This document shows positions 34,153-44,500 of a stretch of 64,000 nt of DNA, one piece after another. Both the position numbers and the translations under genes were made by a program. Origin of the DNA: Bacillota bacterium (GTDB taxonomy: Bacteria > Bacillota > UBA4882 > UBA8346); contig JAEYRX010000020.1 in assembly GCA_023435225.1 (NCBI GenBank), positions 65,091-129,090 of the forward strand. Reading direction: 5' to 3'. Positions within the stretch are counted from its first letter, which is position 1. Each line of letters begins with the position of its first letter. The notes below the pieces were generated by a model. It worked only from the letters and a program-made list of their open reading frames with translations, had not been told where the DNA came from and did not search any database.

Positions 34153-35040
34153 CTAACCTTTCAAAGCACCGGCCAAAGTATTTCCATGAATAATCTGTTT
34201 ATGAAAGATTAAGTATAAAATAATTGTTGGTAGAGTTGCAATAATTACTCCGGCAGCATAATACGGGAAGAAATTGGCCCCTAATATACCGATAAATTGT
34301 TGTACCCTTAACTGTAATGTCTGAATCTCCGCTGAATTGATTAAGATCAACGAAAGTAAATAATCGCTCCAAGCGCCCATAAAAGTAAGGATAACCGCTA
34401 ACGCCGTAGCCGATTTGGATAAAGGAAGCATAATTTTTAAAAAGATAGTCCAATGTCCGGCCCCGTCAATCCTGGCTGATTCCATCAAATCATTGGGGAG
34501 CGAAGAATAAAAGGAACGGTAAATCATGGTCCAAAACGGAATTCCAAAAGTAGCGATAGCAAGAAAAACTCCCGGCAAAGTATTTATCAAACCAATATTA
34601 ACTTCGATTTTATATAAAGGAATTAGAACCATCTGTGCCGGAACGAAATAACCGGCCATAATACAGTAAAACAATATATCAGTTAATTTAGTACGATATC
34701 GTGAAAATATATAACCGGCCATTGCCGCCACCGGGACAGTCAATAGAACCGCACCAATACAAACTATGAATGAATTTATCATAGCGGAGTCAAGATGTAA
34801 ACCATCCCAAGCAATCTTAAAGTTACTCCATAACAACTGTTTTGGTAAAGCCCACGGATGGTAAGCAAACTCCAACGGTGTTTTAAAACAAAATGCCAAC
34901 GGTAATATCAATGGAAAAATTACCAGCGCCGCTAAAAATATTAAGGCAAAATGGATCACAAAGGAAGAAACTGAAAATTCCTTTTTAGTGTGCTCTTGAA
35001 ACAGATTCTTCTTTAATAATTCATTTTCTAGCTCATTCAT
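34153..35040 (-). CDS. CUT1 sugar ABC permease, MalG-like
   Basis: The 295-residue protein has six membrane helices and the EAA motif ESARIDGAGHWTIFLKIMLPLS of the MalG-type permease. It also has the usual ending YFFHKQIIHGNTLAGALKG-like C-terminus. It is the third gene of the importer set binding protein - MalF - MalG. The ATG at 35040 has AAAGGGGG upstream. Genomic setting among xylan genes suggests xylo-oligosaccharides as ligand, but the ligand is set by the binding protein. Confidence 0.92.
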   Translation of the reverse strand: MNELENELLKKNLFQEHTKKEFSVSSFVIHFALIFLAALVIFPLILPLAFCFKTPLEFAYHPWALPKQLLWSNFKIAWDGLHLDSAMINSFIVCIGAVLLTVPVAAMAGYIFSRYRTKLTDILFYCIMAGYFVPAQMVLIPLYKIEVNIGLINTLPGVFLAIATFGIPFWTMIYRSFYSSLPNDLMESARIDGAGHWTIFLKIMLPLSKSATALAVILTFMGAWSDYLLSLILINSAEIQTLQLRVQQFIGILGANFFPYYAAGVIIATLPTIILYLIFHKQIIHGNTLAGALKG

Positions 35041-35191
35041 ATAAAAGGTCCCCCTTTTACTACTTTGTTAATACCTAATCCGTAAATAATCCATATTATC
35101 GATATATGTTGCATCAATCTAAAAAAATACAAACATTTTTCTCAAATCAATCAATACTTTATGGATTACTTCTTTATTTTTTATAGGTCAA

Positions 35192-36118
35192 TTAATCATT
35201 CGGATTACGTTGCCAGGAAAACTGGGCAACAGTAAAAACTAATGAAATTAAAAAGATAATTACTCCGATGGCAGCTGCTTTACCATACTGCCAGTTTAAA
35301 AATCCTTCCCGGTAAAGAGTTATTCCCAATGTAACAGTGGAGTGTTTTGGAGGACCACCCTGTAAGACTATCCATGGTAAATCAAAAAGCTTAATACTAC
35401 CGACCGTACAGAGAATTACTAAAATACCTAAAGCGAATGATATTTGAGGAATTACAATATGACGGGCATATTGCCATTTATTAGCGCCGTCAATTACCGC
35501 CGCTTCTTCAAGTTCAGCAGGGATTTGATCAATATTAGCCATTAAATAAATAACGTAGAATCCTATATAAGCCCAGGTAGCGAGCGCAAAAATCGCTCCG
35601 AATGCTATCTTAGGATCACCTAAAAAATTAATATTCTCCAGCCATTTCCAACCAATAGACTGGGCAAATTTAACAATAACACCGGCATTAGGCGCATATA
35701 TGAATGTTCCCAACATGGCGGTAACCGCCGAAGGAAAAACATTGGCCAAATAGTATATACTCCGTAATCTGCCTGTAAGCCGCGATTTATAATTAGTACA
35801 GGCGAAAGCGATAAAAAATGCTAGTGGTATTTGGATGACAATACTCCAGAAAGCCCATTGAAAACCATGTAATAACCCTAATAGAAATTCCTCATTGGAA
35901 AATAACTTAACATAATTTTGAAACCCAATATAAACTTCCGGTCCCAGACCGGTAGACCGCGTTAGTGATATACGGAAAGTTTCAATAATAGGATAATACA
36001 TTAACACCCCAAGCATTAAAAATGCCGGAAAAAGAAGTCCTAACTTAAACGTTAACTGCGCCCAATCAATCTTTTTTGGAACTTTATGCGGCATACTTAT
36101 ATTTTGGGTAGTTGCCAT
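35192..36118 (-). CDS. CUT1 sugar ABC permease, MalF-like
   Basis: The 308-residue protein has six predicted membrane helices. The EAA loop reads EEAAVIDGANKWQYARHIVIP, typical of MalF-type permeases. It pairs with the MalG-like permease (150 bases downstream). The ATG at 36118 has GGGGTGGG upstream. No ATPase gene is present in the operon, so a shared MsmX-type ATPase from elsewhere in the genome would be required, as is usual for CUT1 importers in Firmicutes. Confidence 0.92.
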   Translation of the reverse strand: MATTQNISMPHKVPKKIDWAQLTFKLGLLFPAFLMLGVLMYYPIIETFRISLTRSTGLGPEVYIGFQNYVKLFSNEEFLLGLLHGFQWAFWSIVIQIPLAFFIAFACTNYKSRLTGRLRSIYYLANVFPSAVTAMLGTFIYAPNAGVIVKFAQSIGWKWLENINFLGDPKIAFGAIFALATWAYIGFYVIYLMANIDQIPAELEEAAVIDGANKWQYARHIVIPQISFALGILVILCTVGSIKLFDLPWIVLQGGPPKHSTVTLGITLYREGFLNWQYGKAAAIGVIIFLISLVFTVAQFSWQRNPND

Positions 36119-36334
36119 ATAATACCCACCCCAATTTCAAAATTTATAATTTACTTTATCTAACAATATTACTCACAAAACCCTAAATTCTTCAATTTAA
36201 GAATTAATCTATTAATAAATTTTTAAACGAAAATTGTTCGCTTACTAAGTTATACAATTTATAAGTCCAAATCCAACCGAATTTTAGATACAAATTTATC
36301 ACAAATCTCTTTTTATTACGTTTCATACTTTCAT

Positions 36335-36370
36335 GGGAGAGAAGTCGCCTGTCTTCGGCGGCTCCTCCCC
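36335..36370 (-). terminator. Attenuator-like hairpin between the binding-protein and permease genes
   Basis: GGGAGAGAAGTCGCC, a TGTCTTC loop and GGCGGCTCCTCCCC form a 12-14-bp imperfect stem in the 286-base gap after the binding-protein gene. Stems of this kind often reduce transcription of the permease genes relative to the binding protein. No strong T run follows, so it may work as an mRNA stabiliser instead. Confidence 0.6.
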
Positions 36371-36404
36371 GCTAAAAGCTTATTACTTTAAACGATTCTT
36401 CTAA

Positions 36405-37673
36405 TTACTTCTTCGCTGGACCCATATTTTCTTCAGCGAGTTCTTCAAACTTGGTTAACTCTTTCTTCACGTTGGTATCGGCCAAGAAGAAGGTTTGAAT
36501 TGTAAGATTGATCGGTGAAGCAACAGTAGCTGGTAGATCTTGGTCCCACCAGAATTGCATGGTCTTTGCTTGACCCATTACGTTGCTGGAAGCCATACCG
36601 GTAAGTCTGGTCGGCGGTTTTACACCCGGAACGGAACAAACACGGCCGGTTTCGGCTTGACAAGCCTCTACACTTAATGCATATTTCATAAATTTAACAA
36701 CAGCGGCTTTTTTACCAGCAGCCAGCTTGGTAGCGGCAAATCCGGTATCGGTCATACCCATGACATCACCAACGGTGCCTTTACCGCCTTTGAGAACCGG
36801 AACTGCGAAACAACCGATTGTTTGGTCGGTTTGTTTCGGGTCGGAGTAAAGTCCGCATAACCAGGAACCGGAGATCTGCATTCCGGCTTTACCGGTGCAC
36901 ATTAACATTTGGGCATCGCCATAACCTTCAGCTAATGCTTTGTCGCCAAAATAACCTTTTTTGGCCCACTCTTGATATTTTTCAGCTGCTTTTACAAACG
37001 GTTCGGAGTCAAAACGGACTTTGCGGGCAACAGCGTCAGCAAATACGTTACCGCCGTAACGGTTAACCAGATACATATAGGTAGCCAGAGCCGGCCATTG
37101 GTCTTTAGCACCAACAGCAACCGGTTGAATGCCTTTAGCTTTTAAGGTGTCACAAACTTTTTCAAATTCATCGAAAGTAGTCGGTACACTCAATCCATAC
37201 TGTTTAAACATGCCTTCGTTAGCAAACAATCCAGCTACCGCGAAGAACGGAGCTACGCCGTAAATTTTACCTTTCCAGCTCATTGCGGCTCTTGCAGCAG
37301 CGCTGACTGGAACCTTCTTTAATTCTTTGGTCATATCGAGTAACTTACCGGCATCGGCAAATTGACCCATAAAGCTACCGCCCCATGATTGGAAGATATC
37401 CGGGCCTTGGTTATTCGGTAAAGAAGCTTTAATTTTGTTGTTGATAGGCGAACCTTGGTAACCCAAAGCAACCCATTCAATTTTTATATCCGGATATTTC
37501 TTTTGGAAACCATTGTAGAGGGCCATAACATAAGCTGCGTCGGTTTTATCTGGATTGTCAACCGGATCTCCGGCCCAAACTGTCAAGGTCACTTTGGGAG
37601 CGGCATATACCGGAATAAGTAAAGCAATCATTAGAATAAGTAAACCACTAATAAACAATATTCTTTTTTTCAT
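36405..37673 (-). CDS. CUT1 sugar-binding protein of the xylan-island ABC importer
   Basis: The 422-residue protein has a signal peptide (about 1-23, ending VYAAPK) and the fold of SBP_bac_1. The N-terminal strand VTLTVWAGDPVDNPDKT is typical of binding proteins for oligosaccharides. The first residues after the signal lack a lipobox Cys, which is unusual for a monoderm and may mean that a Cys-free form is used. The gene is the first of the operon with its two permeases. The ATG at 37673 has AGGAGGA upstream. Base composition and codon use appear more GC-rich than in neighbours, as expected for a highly expressed gene. No ATPase gene accompanies it. Confidence 0.9.
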   Translation of the reverse strand: MKKRILFISGLLILMIALLIPVYAAPKVTLTVWAGDPVDNPDKTDAAYVMALYNGFQKKYPDIKIEWVALGYQGSPINNKIKASLPNNQGPDIFQSWGGSFMGQFADAGKLLDMTKELKKVPVSAAARAAMSWKGKIYGVAPFFAVAGLFANEGMFKQYGLSVPTTFDEFEKVCDTLKAKGIQPVAVGAKDQWPALATYMYLVNRYGGNVFADAVARKVRFDSEPFVKAAEKYQEWAKKGYFGDKALAEGYGDAQMLMCTGKAGMQISGSWLCGLYSDPKQTDQTIGCFAVPVLKGGKGTVGDVMGMTDTGFAATKLAAGKKAAVVKFMKYALSVEACQAETGRVCSVPGVKPPTRLTGMASSNVMGQAKTMQFWWDQDLPATVASPINLTIQTFFLADTNVKKELTKFEELAEENMGPAKK

Positions 37674-37938
37674 CTTTCTCCTCCTATTCGTTTAGAAAAA
37701 TCAATTTTTTAGTACAACTCTGTAAAGCCGAATTTTTAGTTTTATTATCACCCCCTCTCACTGGCTCTTTTTTCTAAGCAATGAATGTGTTTGAGATCAT
37801 CTCCTTCATTGTTAATATAGAGCCATTAAATATAAACAATATTAATTAGGTTTTCGGTTATTTTTAAAAGTCTCTTAACCAAAATTTATTAATTTTAACT
37901 GTGATTATATTGGTAAACCTAAAACTTAATATATTAAC

Positions 37939-40125
37939 TCACAATTTTTCTCTTTTAAAATTACAATTCACTTTCCAATCATCAGGGCACTTACCTTCCA
38001 ACCTGTATACCGGCTCTCCGTTATCCAGCCGACAGTTCATCCAAGGAACTGTCCCTTTCTCCCAGTCGGCGAGTATTAATAACGGAAATCTTGATGGACA
38101 ACGAACCGGAGCTATTTCGATTGTTTTTTCTGTTGCCTTTACTTTCAAACCGGCCATGCTGGCTAAAAGCCCAATAGCCGTAACTCCTCGCGGATAATAT
38201 GAAAGCCAGTTCCAACCGTATGTATCAACGTAACATCCGCCACGTCCTTGAGTATTCTCCCACTCTAAAAACCGCCAATATCGTTCAGTCATATCCAATA
38301 AGTCAATTCCCAAATAACCGGAGATTTGATCCCGCCAAAGATTTTGGGATAACCAAACATTACTCCGGTCAATACTGCTATGAGTACATCCATAAGGTGT
38401 AAGGCTTTTATATAGCGCTTTAGTAAGATCCGTTTTGATTCTTTCATAGTCCAAATCCGGTTTCACTCCGGCTGCTAATAAGAATAGTAAACCATTACTG
38501 GTATATAATGAGTAAGCATCCCACCCGACAAGTTCCGTATCTCCAATTTCCCTGCCGGTCCAAACATCCCGTAGTCCTTCAGCAGATTGAGGCAGGCAAA
38601 CCGCATAATGGTCGTCCAACCATGCAACGGTATCCATAGTATTCCTTATTTTTGCCATAACTGCCATCGATTTTTCATTAAGCTCTTTCGGAACTTTAGA
38701 TTCCGGTAAAGCCTTGGCCAATTCCAAATAAGCGGTTAAGGCTGATAACACCTTCAATGCTAAATATGTTTGTTCTTTAGCGTATTGAACCGTTGCAGCC
38801 GCGTCATCTACCGTATTGGCAACTCCGATATTAGGGTAGCCGTTTCCGGTGGTATCCGTTGTTAATAGATAATTAACTACTTTAAATACCTCCGGTAAAT
38901 ACTTTTGCCATTTTTGATAACCCCTAAAACGCCATATTGCAAAAGTTAATAAAAGTAAATTGCATGATTCCTCTACCGGCATATGATGCGGGTATACCTG
39001 ATTATTAACTTCCAGTAAGATTCCAATGTCATGACTGGGAAATCCCTCAGGTTGCAAATTGTTATACCAGGCATTTAGTTGCTTTTCCAGTAACTCCGGC
39101 CAATAAAGTAACGCAAACCAAGCGTTATTATATTCAACATCCAATGTTGAATGAAAAGCGCACCAACCTTCCCAGATAAAAAACCAATCGCTATTATTAT
39201 CATCCAGGACCCACCAGGAATTAACCAGATAATTTTGAAAACCACAAGCGATTAATGATTTAGCAGCTTCCCCGATTGTCGAATTATCAATAGTTTTAAC
39301 AAATAAATCGTTTTTCCGGAGCACTTTTTCCCGTTCGGTACGGGCATACTTGATTACCTCATCTATATTAGAAAAATAGTCGGTATATAGAAAACGGCAA
39401 TTTTTTTTCCACGCTTTTAATACAGTATCCGGTTGAAATCCGGCAATAATTAAAGTTTCCTGTAAAACTTGATGGTTGGACTCTAAGTTAAACTGTTTAC
39501 TTAAACAAACGTTTGTTGAATTAGTGCTAACTTGCCATGAGGAATCCGACTTTAATGGAACAATCTTTACTTCGCCAGCAAATGTACTTTCGGAAAATTT
39601 CGAATGTGCCTCCACCGGGCATTCATCGGTATTATACCAGCAATCCTTTACTAATTCCGATTCAAACGGCAGTAATATCTCATTATTGTTACCAATATGA
39701 CTACCGGAAATGCTAAAAAACCATTCTCCATTTACCTGTTCAAACAAACTTCGTCCATGGAGAAAACTGCGAACTTCCAAATCGATATAATAGAACGGAG
39801 CGGTTGATATTTGCCGGTCTTCTGGATAAAACGGAGCATATATCCGGCAGGCAAATTCCAAACCCAATTTCTCGTCCCGTACTTTAAAATCTAATCCTTC
39901 CATTAGAAATTCTTGTTCAACTTTAATAAAATGTTTAGTACCTTCTATATTGGCAAACGGTAAAATATAGATTTCTCCACCTAAACGTAAACCGATACCC
40001 ATCTCTACCGCTTGGTCATAAAAACTACCCATAGGTGATAAATATACGGATTTTTCTTTGGGGCGAAAATCTAAACTAAAACGCGAGCCCAACCTGCCAA
40101 TTATCGCTTCCTGAAGTAAACCCAC
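37939..40125 (-). CDS. (alpha/alpha)6-barrel glycoside hydrolase, clan GH-O-like (GH52/GH116 relative)
   Basis: I recognise the protein by motif resemblance, not by search. The N-terminal half (about 1-250) is a beta-rich domain; the C-terminal half is a helical barrel. Segments FIWEGWCAFHSTLDVEYNN, FPSHDIGILLEV and NTVDDAAATVQYAKE recall the GH52 beta-xylosidase positions of nucleophile Glu and acid Asp, and SYYPRGVTAIGLL matches the GH52 ending KYYPRGVTS. The length (728) is close to GH52 (about 700). There is no signal peptide, so it works inside the cell on imported oligosaccharides. Start is GTG at 40125 behind GAGGAGG. A LacI operator lies in front and another palindrome lies within the gene. 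Activity on xylo-oligosaccharides is inference. Confidence 0.65.
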   Translation of the reverse strand: MGLLQEAIIGRLGSRFSLDFRPKEKSVYLSPMGSFYDQAVEMGIGLRLGGEIYILPFANIEGTKHFIKVEQEFLMEGLDFKVRDEKLGLEFACRIYAPFYPEDRQISTAPFYYIDLEVRSFLHGRSLFEQVNGEWFFSISGSHIGNNNEILLPFESELVKDCWYNTDECPVEAHSKFSESTFAGEVKIVPLKSDSSWQVSTNSTNVCLSKQFNLESNHQVLQETLIIAGFQPDTVLKAWKKNCRFLYTDYFSNIDEVIKYARTEREKVLRKNDLFVKTIDNSTIGEAAKSLIACGFQNYLVNSWWVLDDNNSDWFFIWEGWCAFHSTLDVEYNNAWFALLYWPELLEKQLNAWYNNLQPEGFPSHDIGILLEVNNQVYPHHMPVEESCNLLLLTFAIWRFRGYQKWQKYLPEVFKVVNYLLTTDTTGNGYPNIGVANTVDDAAATVQYAKEQTYLALKVLSALTAYLELAKALPESKVPKELNEKSMAVMAKIRNTMDTVAWLDDHYAVCLPQSAEGLRDVWTGREIGDTELVGWDAYSLYTSNGLLFLLAAGVKPDLDYERIKTDLTKALYKSLTPYGCTHSSIDRSNVWLSQNLWRDQISGYLGIDLLDMTERYWRFLEWENTQGRGGCYVDTYGWNWLSYYPRGVTAIGLLASMAGLKVKATEKTIEIAPVRCPSRFPLLILADWEKGTVPWMNCRLDNGEPVYRLEGKCPDDWKVNCNFKREKL
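39504..39517. promoter_or_regulatory. Palindrome AACAAACGTTTGTT inside the GH-O glycosidase gene
   Basis: This 14-base perfect palindrome is the same wording as the two operators near the LacI gene. It lies about 610 bases inside the reading frame of the glycosidase gene. It may be a third operator that loops with the upstream sites. Confidence 0.6.
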
Positions 40126-40147
40126 AGCAAATTCCTCCTCGATGTTG

Positions 40148-40159
40148 ACAAACGTTTGT
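40148..40159. promoter_or_regulatory. LacI-type operator ACAAACGTTTGT upstream of the glycosidase gene
   Basis: The 12-base perfect palindrome with the central CG of LacI-family operators lies 22 bases upstream of the GTG start at 40125, between the glycosidase gene and the lacI gene. Confidence 0.8.
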
Positions 40160-40200
40160 TAATGCTGTAAAAAATTTATTCTCACCTTCCGGTCCCTATT

Positions 40201-41187
40201 TTAAACGGAACGACGAACCATCAGTTCCGGCTGAAGGCATATTTTAACGCCCTCTTTGGACTCTCCCCGTAAAATATCGGTTAAAATTGAAAGTGATTTT
40301 TCGCCCATCTCATACCGAGGCTGCTTAATAGTAGTTAGCGGCGGATTTGTTAATGCAGAAAATTCAAGATTATCAAAACCAACCACCGCAATATCCTCGG
40401 GGACCGATAGCCCCATATCGTGAATAGCTTGTAAAGCTCCATACGCCATAGCATCACTGGCTGCAAATATCGCTGTGCACTCGTGTCTTAATAATTCCTT
40501 TACTGCCGTATAAGCATCCGGACTGATAAAATTTCCCGAGGTAACTAACTCTTCGGAATATCTTATTCCGGCTTCATTTAAAGCTTTTTTATAGCCGTCA
40601 ATCCGGTCCAAAGTTACTTGGTAATAAAGATTTCCAGCCACATGAGCAATTTTACGATGACCATGCTCAATAAGATACTTTGTAGCCATATAAGCCCCGG
40701 CCATATTATCAACCCAAATACAGTTGACCCGTGGGTTAGAAAAATTCCGTTCTATCAATACAAAGGGTATTTTCTGTTCCAATAAAGTAGCTACAAAATT
40801 TTTCTCTTGAATATTACTACCCACAATCACTAATCCGTCTACCCGTTCGGCAAAGATCATTTTTTGTAATACCCGGTTGTGTTCTATACTCTCATAAGAG
40901 TTAGAAAACAATAAGGTAAATCCGGTTTGACTAGCTACGTACTCCATACCTTTAATAATCTGTGAGTAGTAAGGTTCTGAAAGGTCAGCCATTATTACCC
41001 CAATGGTCTCTGTTCTTCTAGTAACCAAGCTACGAGCGGCAGTATTCGGGTAGTAGTCCATCTCCCGGGCAATTTTTTGAATTAATTCTTTTGTAGAATT
41101 TTTAACACCGTATTTATTATTCAGAGCCCGTGAAACAACGCTGGGAGCAACTCCGGCTTGACGGGCGATATCTTTAATAGTTGCCAT
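40201..41187 (-). CDS. LacI-family transcriptional repressor
   Basis: The 328-residue protein has an N-terminal LacI helix-turn-helix (ATIKDIARQAGVAPSVVSRA, then LNNKYGVK), the hinge region and a periplasmic-binding-protein-like effector domain (about 60-328) with the DGYKKALNEAGI and AVVGFDNLEFS blocks. It lies upstream of and in the same direction as the glycosidase gene. The ATG at 41187 has TTAGGTGAA upstream. Matching palindromes flank the gene, so I infer that it represses itself and the xylan operon, with an oligosaccharide as inducer. Confidence 0.93.
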   Translation of the reverse strand: MATIKDIARQAGVAPSVVSRALNNKYGVKNSTKELIQKIAREMDYYPNTAARSLVTRRTETIGVIMADLSEPYYSQIIKGMEYVASQTGFTLLFSNSYESIEHNRVLQKMIFAERVDGLVIVGSNIQEKNFVATLLEQKIPFVLIERNFSNPRVNCIWVDNMAGAYMATKYLIEHGHRKIAHVAGNLYYQVTLDRIDGYKKALNEAGIRYSEELVTSGNFISPDAYTAVKELLRHECTAIFAASDAMAYGALQAIHDMGLSVPEDIAVVGFDNLEFSALTNPPLTTIKQPRYEMGEKSLSILTDILRGESKEGVKICLQPELMVRRSV

Positions 41188-41291
41188 AATTCACCTAAAT
41201 ATGGGAGTTTCATAATTACTTTAATAATTTTTTGATTATGAAAATCCCTTAATTATTAAAACGCCATAATTTAACAAAAACAATATTTTTA

Positions 41292-41303
41292 GCAAACGTT
41301 TGT
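41292..41303. promoter_or_regulatory. LacI-type operator GCAAACGTTTGT upstream of lacI
   Basis: It differs by a single base from the operator at 40148 and lies 105 bases upstream of the lacI start at 41187, consistent with autoregulation. A degenerate half (CAAACGTAAGC) lies near 41404. Confidence 0.75.
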
Positions 41304-41423
41304 TATTATATTTCTACCCTCCCCTATAAATTCCTTCTTTAAATTTTAAAAATTTTTTAACCTATATATAAGGAGTTACCATTTGCTTTTTTATAGTCAA
41401 ATACAAACGTAAGCAAATTAAAA

Positions 41424-41454
41424 TAGATTAGTCGGTACTACTCCGGCTAATCTA
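41424..41454 (-). terminator. Hairpin terminator downstream of the carB-like gene
   Basis: On the minus strand TAGATTAGCCGG, a seven-base loop and CCGACTAATCTA form a 12-bp stem with one wobble, followed by TTTTAATTT. It lies about 60 bases beyond the carB-like stop at 41515. Confidence 0.75.
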
Positions 41455-41514
41455 TAAATGTTACATAAATTATCCACCCATTGCATTGCATTATCAAATG
41501 AAGAAATACTGCTA

Positions 41515-44500
41515 TTATTTTGTTTGTAATTGATAATAATCTTCAATGGATTTAACTGTAATGTCTCCTTTTAAGTAATGTTCCATCCCGATAGCAGCAG
41601 CTTTTGTCCCGGATATCGTAGTAATAATCGGAATATCTCTTTGGATTGCAGTGCTTCTAATCGATATCTCTTCCGGTTTTGTTTTCCGCCCTGATGAAGT
41701 GCTGATTATCCATTGTATTTCTAGATTTTTAATTTTATCCATAATATTAGGTCTGCCTTCTCCTACCTGGAATACGGATTCACAGGGAATATTATTACGC
41801 AATAGAGCGGTAGCTGTTTCTTCAGGAGCAATAATTTTAAAACCCAAATCAATAAATCGGCGAATTATTGGAGCAAAAACTCTTTTATCTTCACTTCTGA
41901 TATTTAAGAAAATTGTTCCATTGGTTGGGATCTTTTCTCCCACCATTAATTGCGCTTTTATAAAAGCCAATCCAAAATCTTCATCTACCGCCATTGCTGT
42001 TCCGGTTGAACGCACCTCCGGTCCTAGTAATGCATCTACTCCCGGAAATCTGTCAAAAGAAAATGCCGCTTCTCTAATGGCAGTATATTGGAGAGATTTT
42101 TCATTTATACCTTGATCTTTTATCCTTTTCCCCAGAATAGAATTGCTAATAACCGCCGGCCAGTCTATGCCGGTAGCTTTAGTGAGAAAAGGGATGCATA
42201 AACATGATAATGGATTTGCATCTACCAGATATATTGAGTCTTGTTTGACCGCAAATTTGACATTTAAAAGACCGGTAATTTGTAATTCTTTAGCTAGTAC
42301 ATTGGAGATCTCTTTGATTTTTGTCAAAATTTCTTTTCCTACCGAGTAAGGGGGCAGGGAACAGGCAGAATCCCCCGGGTTAATACCAGCTTCTTCAATT
42401 TGTTCCATAATTCCGGCAATAATAAAATTTTGACCATCAGAAACTCCTGTCACCAATAAACCAACAGCATCACCTATAAATTCTTCAATTAATAATGGGT
42501 TTTTAGTTGAAAACGGCTCCATTTTAGCTATATATTTTGTAAGTTCTTCCTGGTCATAAATAATCTCTACCGATTTGAGCCGGTCAAATGATGGTTTGAG
42601 AATAACCGGATACCCAATTTTATTGGCAATCTCCAAAGCGATCGTTTCATCAACCGCCTCACCATAATCCGGATATAATAATCCCGTTTTTTTAACGGAC
42701 TCTTTTAAGCTGTTCCAATTCAAACCACGATTATAATCTTGCAAAGATGTTCCGTTTATTTTTATATATTTTCTTAGACCGGCAAATAAATCCTGGGCTG
42801 CCTGACCACAAAACTGAAGAATAGCATTTGAAGGTTGCTCCTGTTCAATAATATTAAGTATTTCCTCTTTCACTAAAGGCTCAATATATAAAACGGAGCT
42901 ATTTTCCGTAGCGGTAGTAATCGAGGCCGGATTACAATTAATAATTATACTTTCCAAGCCGGACTTCATGATCGCTAGAGAAGCCTTAACTAACGAATAA
43001 TCATATTCAGTTCCCTGCCCAATCCGTGTTGGCCCAGAGCCCGGAAGTAGAATCTTTTCACTTTTTTTCGTTTCCAGCTTTGCACAGGAACAATACGTAG
43101 AAAAGACGCTCGCGCCATTATCCTTCAATATACCCATGTTATTTATCTTAACGAAACCGGCAACAATACCTTGTTTTTTTCGAGTTTCTCTAATCGATTC
43201 ATCCGTAGTCCGCAATAAGTAACCTAGCTGTGGATCGGAAAATCCCCATTGTTTAGCTTGCAAAAAAACATCATTAGTAAGGTTATACAAAGCATATGTC
43301 GTTAATTTTTTTTCTAAAGCAACTATTTCAGATACTTCTTTCAAAAACCAATGATTAAGTTTTGATAGATCAGCCGCCTCCTGAAGCGACATCCCTTTTT
43401 TAAGAGCATAACGGATATAGAACCAACGATCGGCATTGGGATTTATTATTTTTTCTTTTATCTCTTTAAAAGTAATTTCATCTTCTTTCAGATCCGACCC
43501 TTCAGCCCCCAATCCATGATGGCCAATATCTAAAGAACGGATAGCTTTTTGAAAAGCTTCTTTGAAATTACCACCAAAAGCTACTACTTCTCCCACCGAT
43601 TTCATTGAAGTCCCTAACATCCATTCCGCTGTCGGGAACTTCTCAAAATTAAAACGCGGTAATTTTACTGCTACATAGTCACTTTGGAGGTTATTGCCGT
43701 CTCCGTTTTTTTGATGTTCAAAGATTTCCGTTAATTTATAATTTAAAGCCAGTTTGATGGCAACAGCCGGAATTTGAACCCCCGAGGTTTTTGCTACTAA
43801 AGCCGTACTTTTAGTAAATCTAGGATTAACTTCAAGTAATATTAAGTCTTGATTATTGGGGCTACAAGCAAATTGAAAATTAACACTTCCGGTTATTCCT
43901 AATTTGTTAAGAAATTGTTTGCTTATTTCAACCATTCGTTGATATTGGCTTGTAGATAAACTTTGGGCCGGTATTACAACTGCGCTATTACCGGTATGGA
44001 CTCCCACCGGATCAATATTTTCCATAGAAGAGACAACCATTACTTTACCGTCCGAATCCTTAAGTAATTCTAACTCTATTTCTTGCCAGCCATATAAGGA
44101 TTCTTCAATTAAAGCTTGCCTAATTGGCGAAGAACTTAAAGCGTTTTCTATGTACTCTTCCAATTCCTCTTTATTATAAGCAACCAAGACTCCGGCCCCT
44201 TCAGCGGCAAATGAAGAATGGATTACCACCGGAAAACCAATTTTTTGTCCTATTTCGATTCCTTCTCCGATACCGTAAGCAATTCCTCCTTCCGGTATTG
44301 TCAACTCCAGCTCTTGAATAATCTCTCTAAACCGAAGCCGGTTTTCCGTCTTTTCAATAGTCTCCGGTTCTATTCCCAACAAATTTATATGATATTTTTC
44401 TAAAATCCCTTCTTTAAATAAGGAATAACCTAAATTTAAGGCGACTTGACCTCCAAATCCCACCAATAAAGAATCCGGTTTTTCGATGGAGATAATTCGT

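Noticed and set aside
40145..40173. Promoter TTGACA-17-TAAAAA on the plus strand at the LacI operator
   Set aside because: It points into the convergent lacI gene where no plus-strand gene exists, so the match is probably incidental to the operator sequence.
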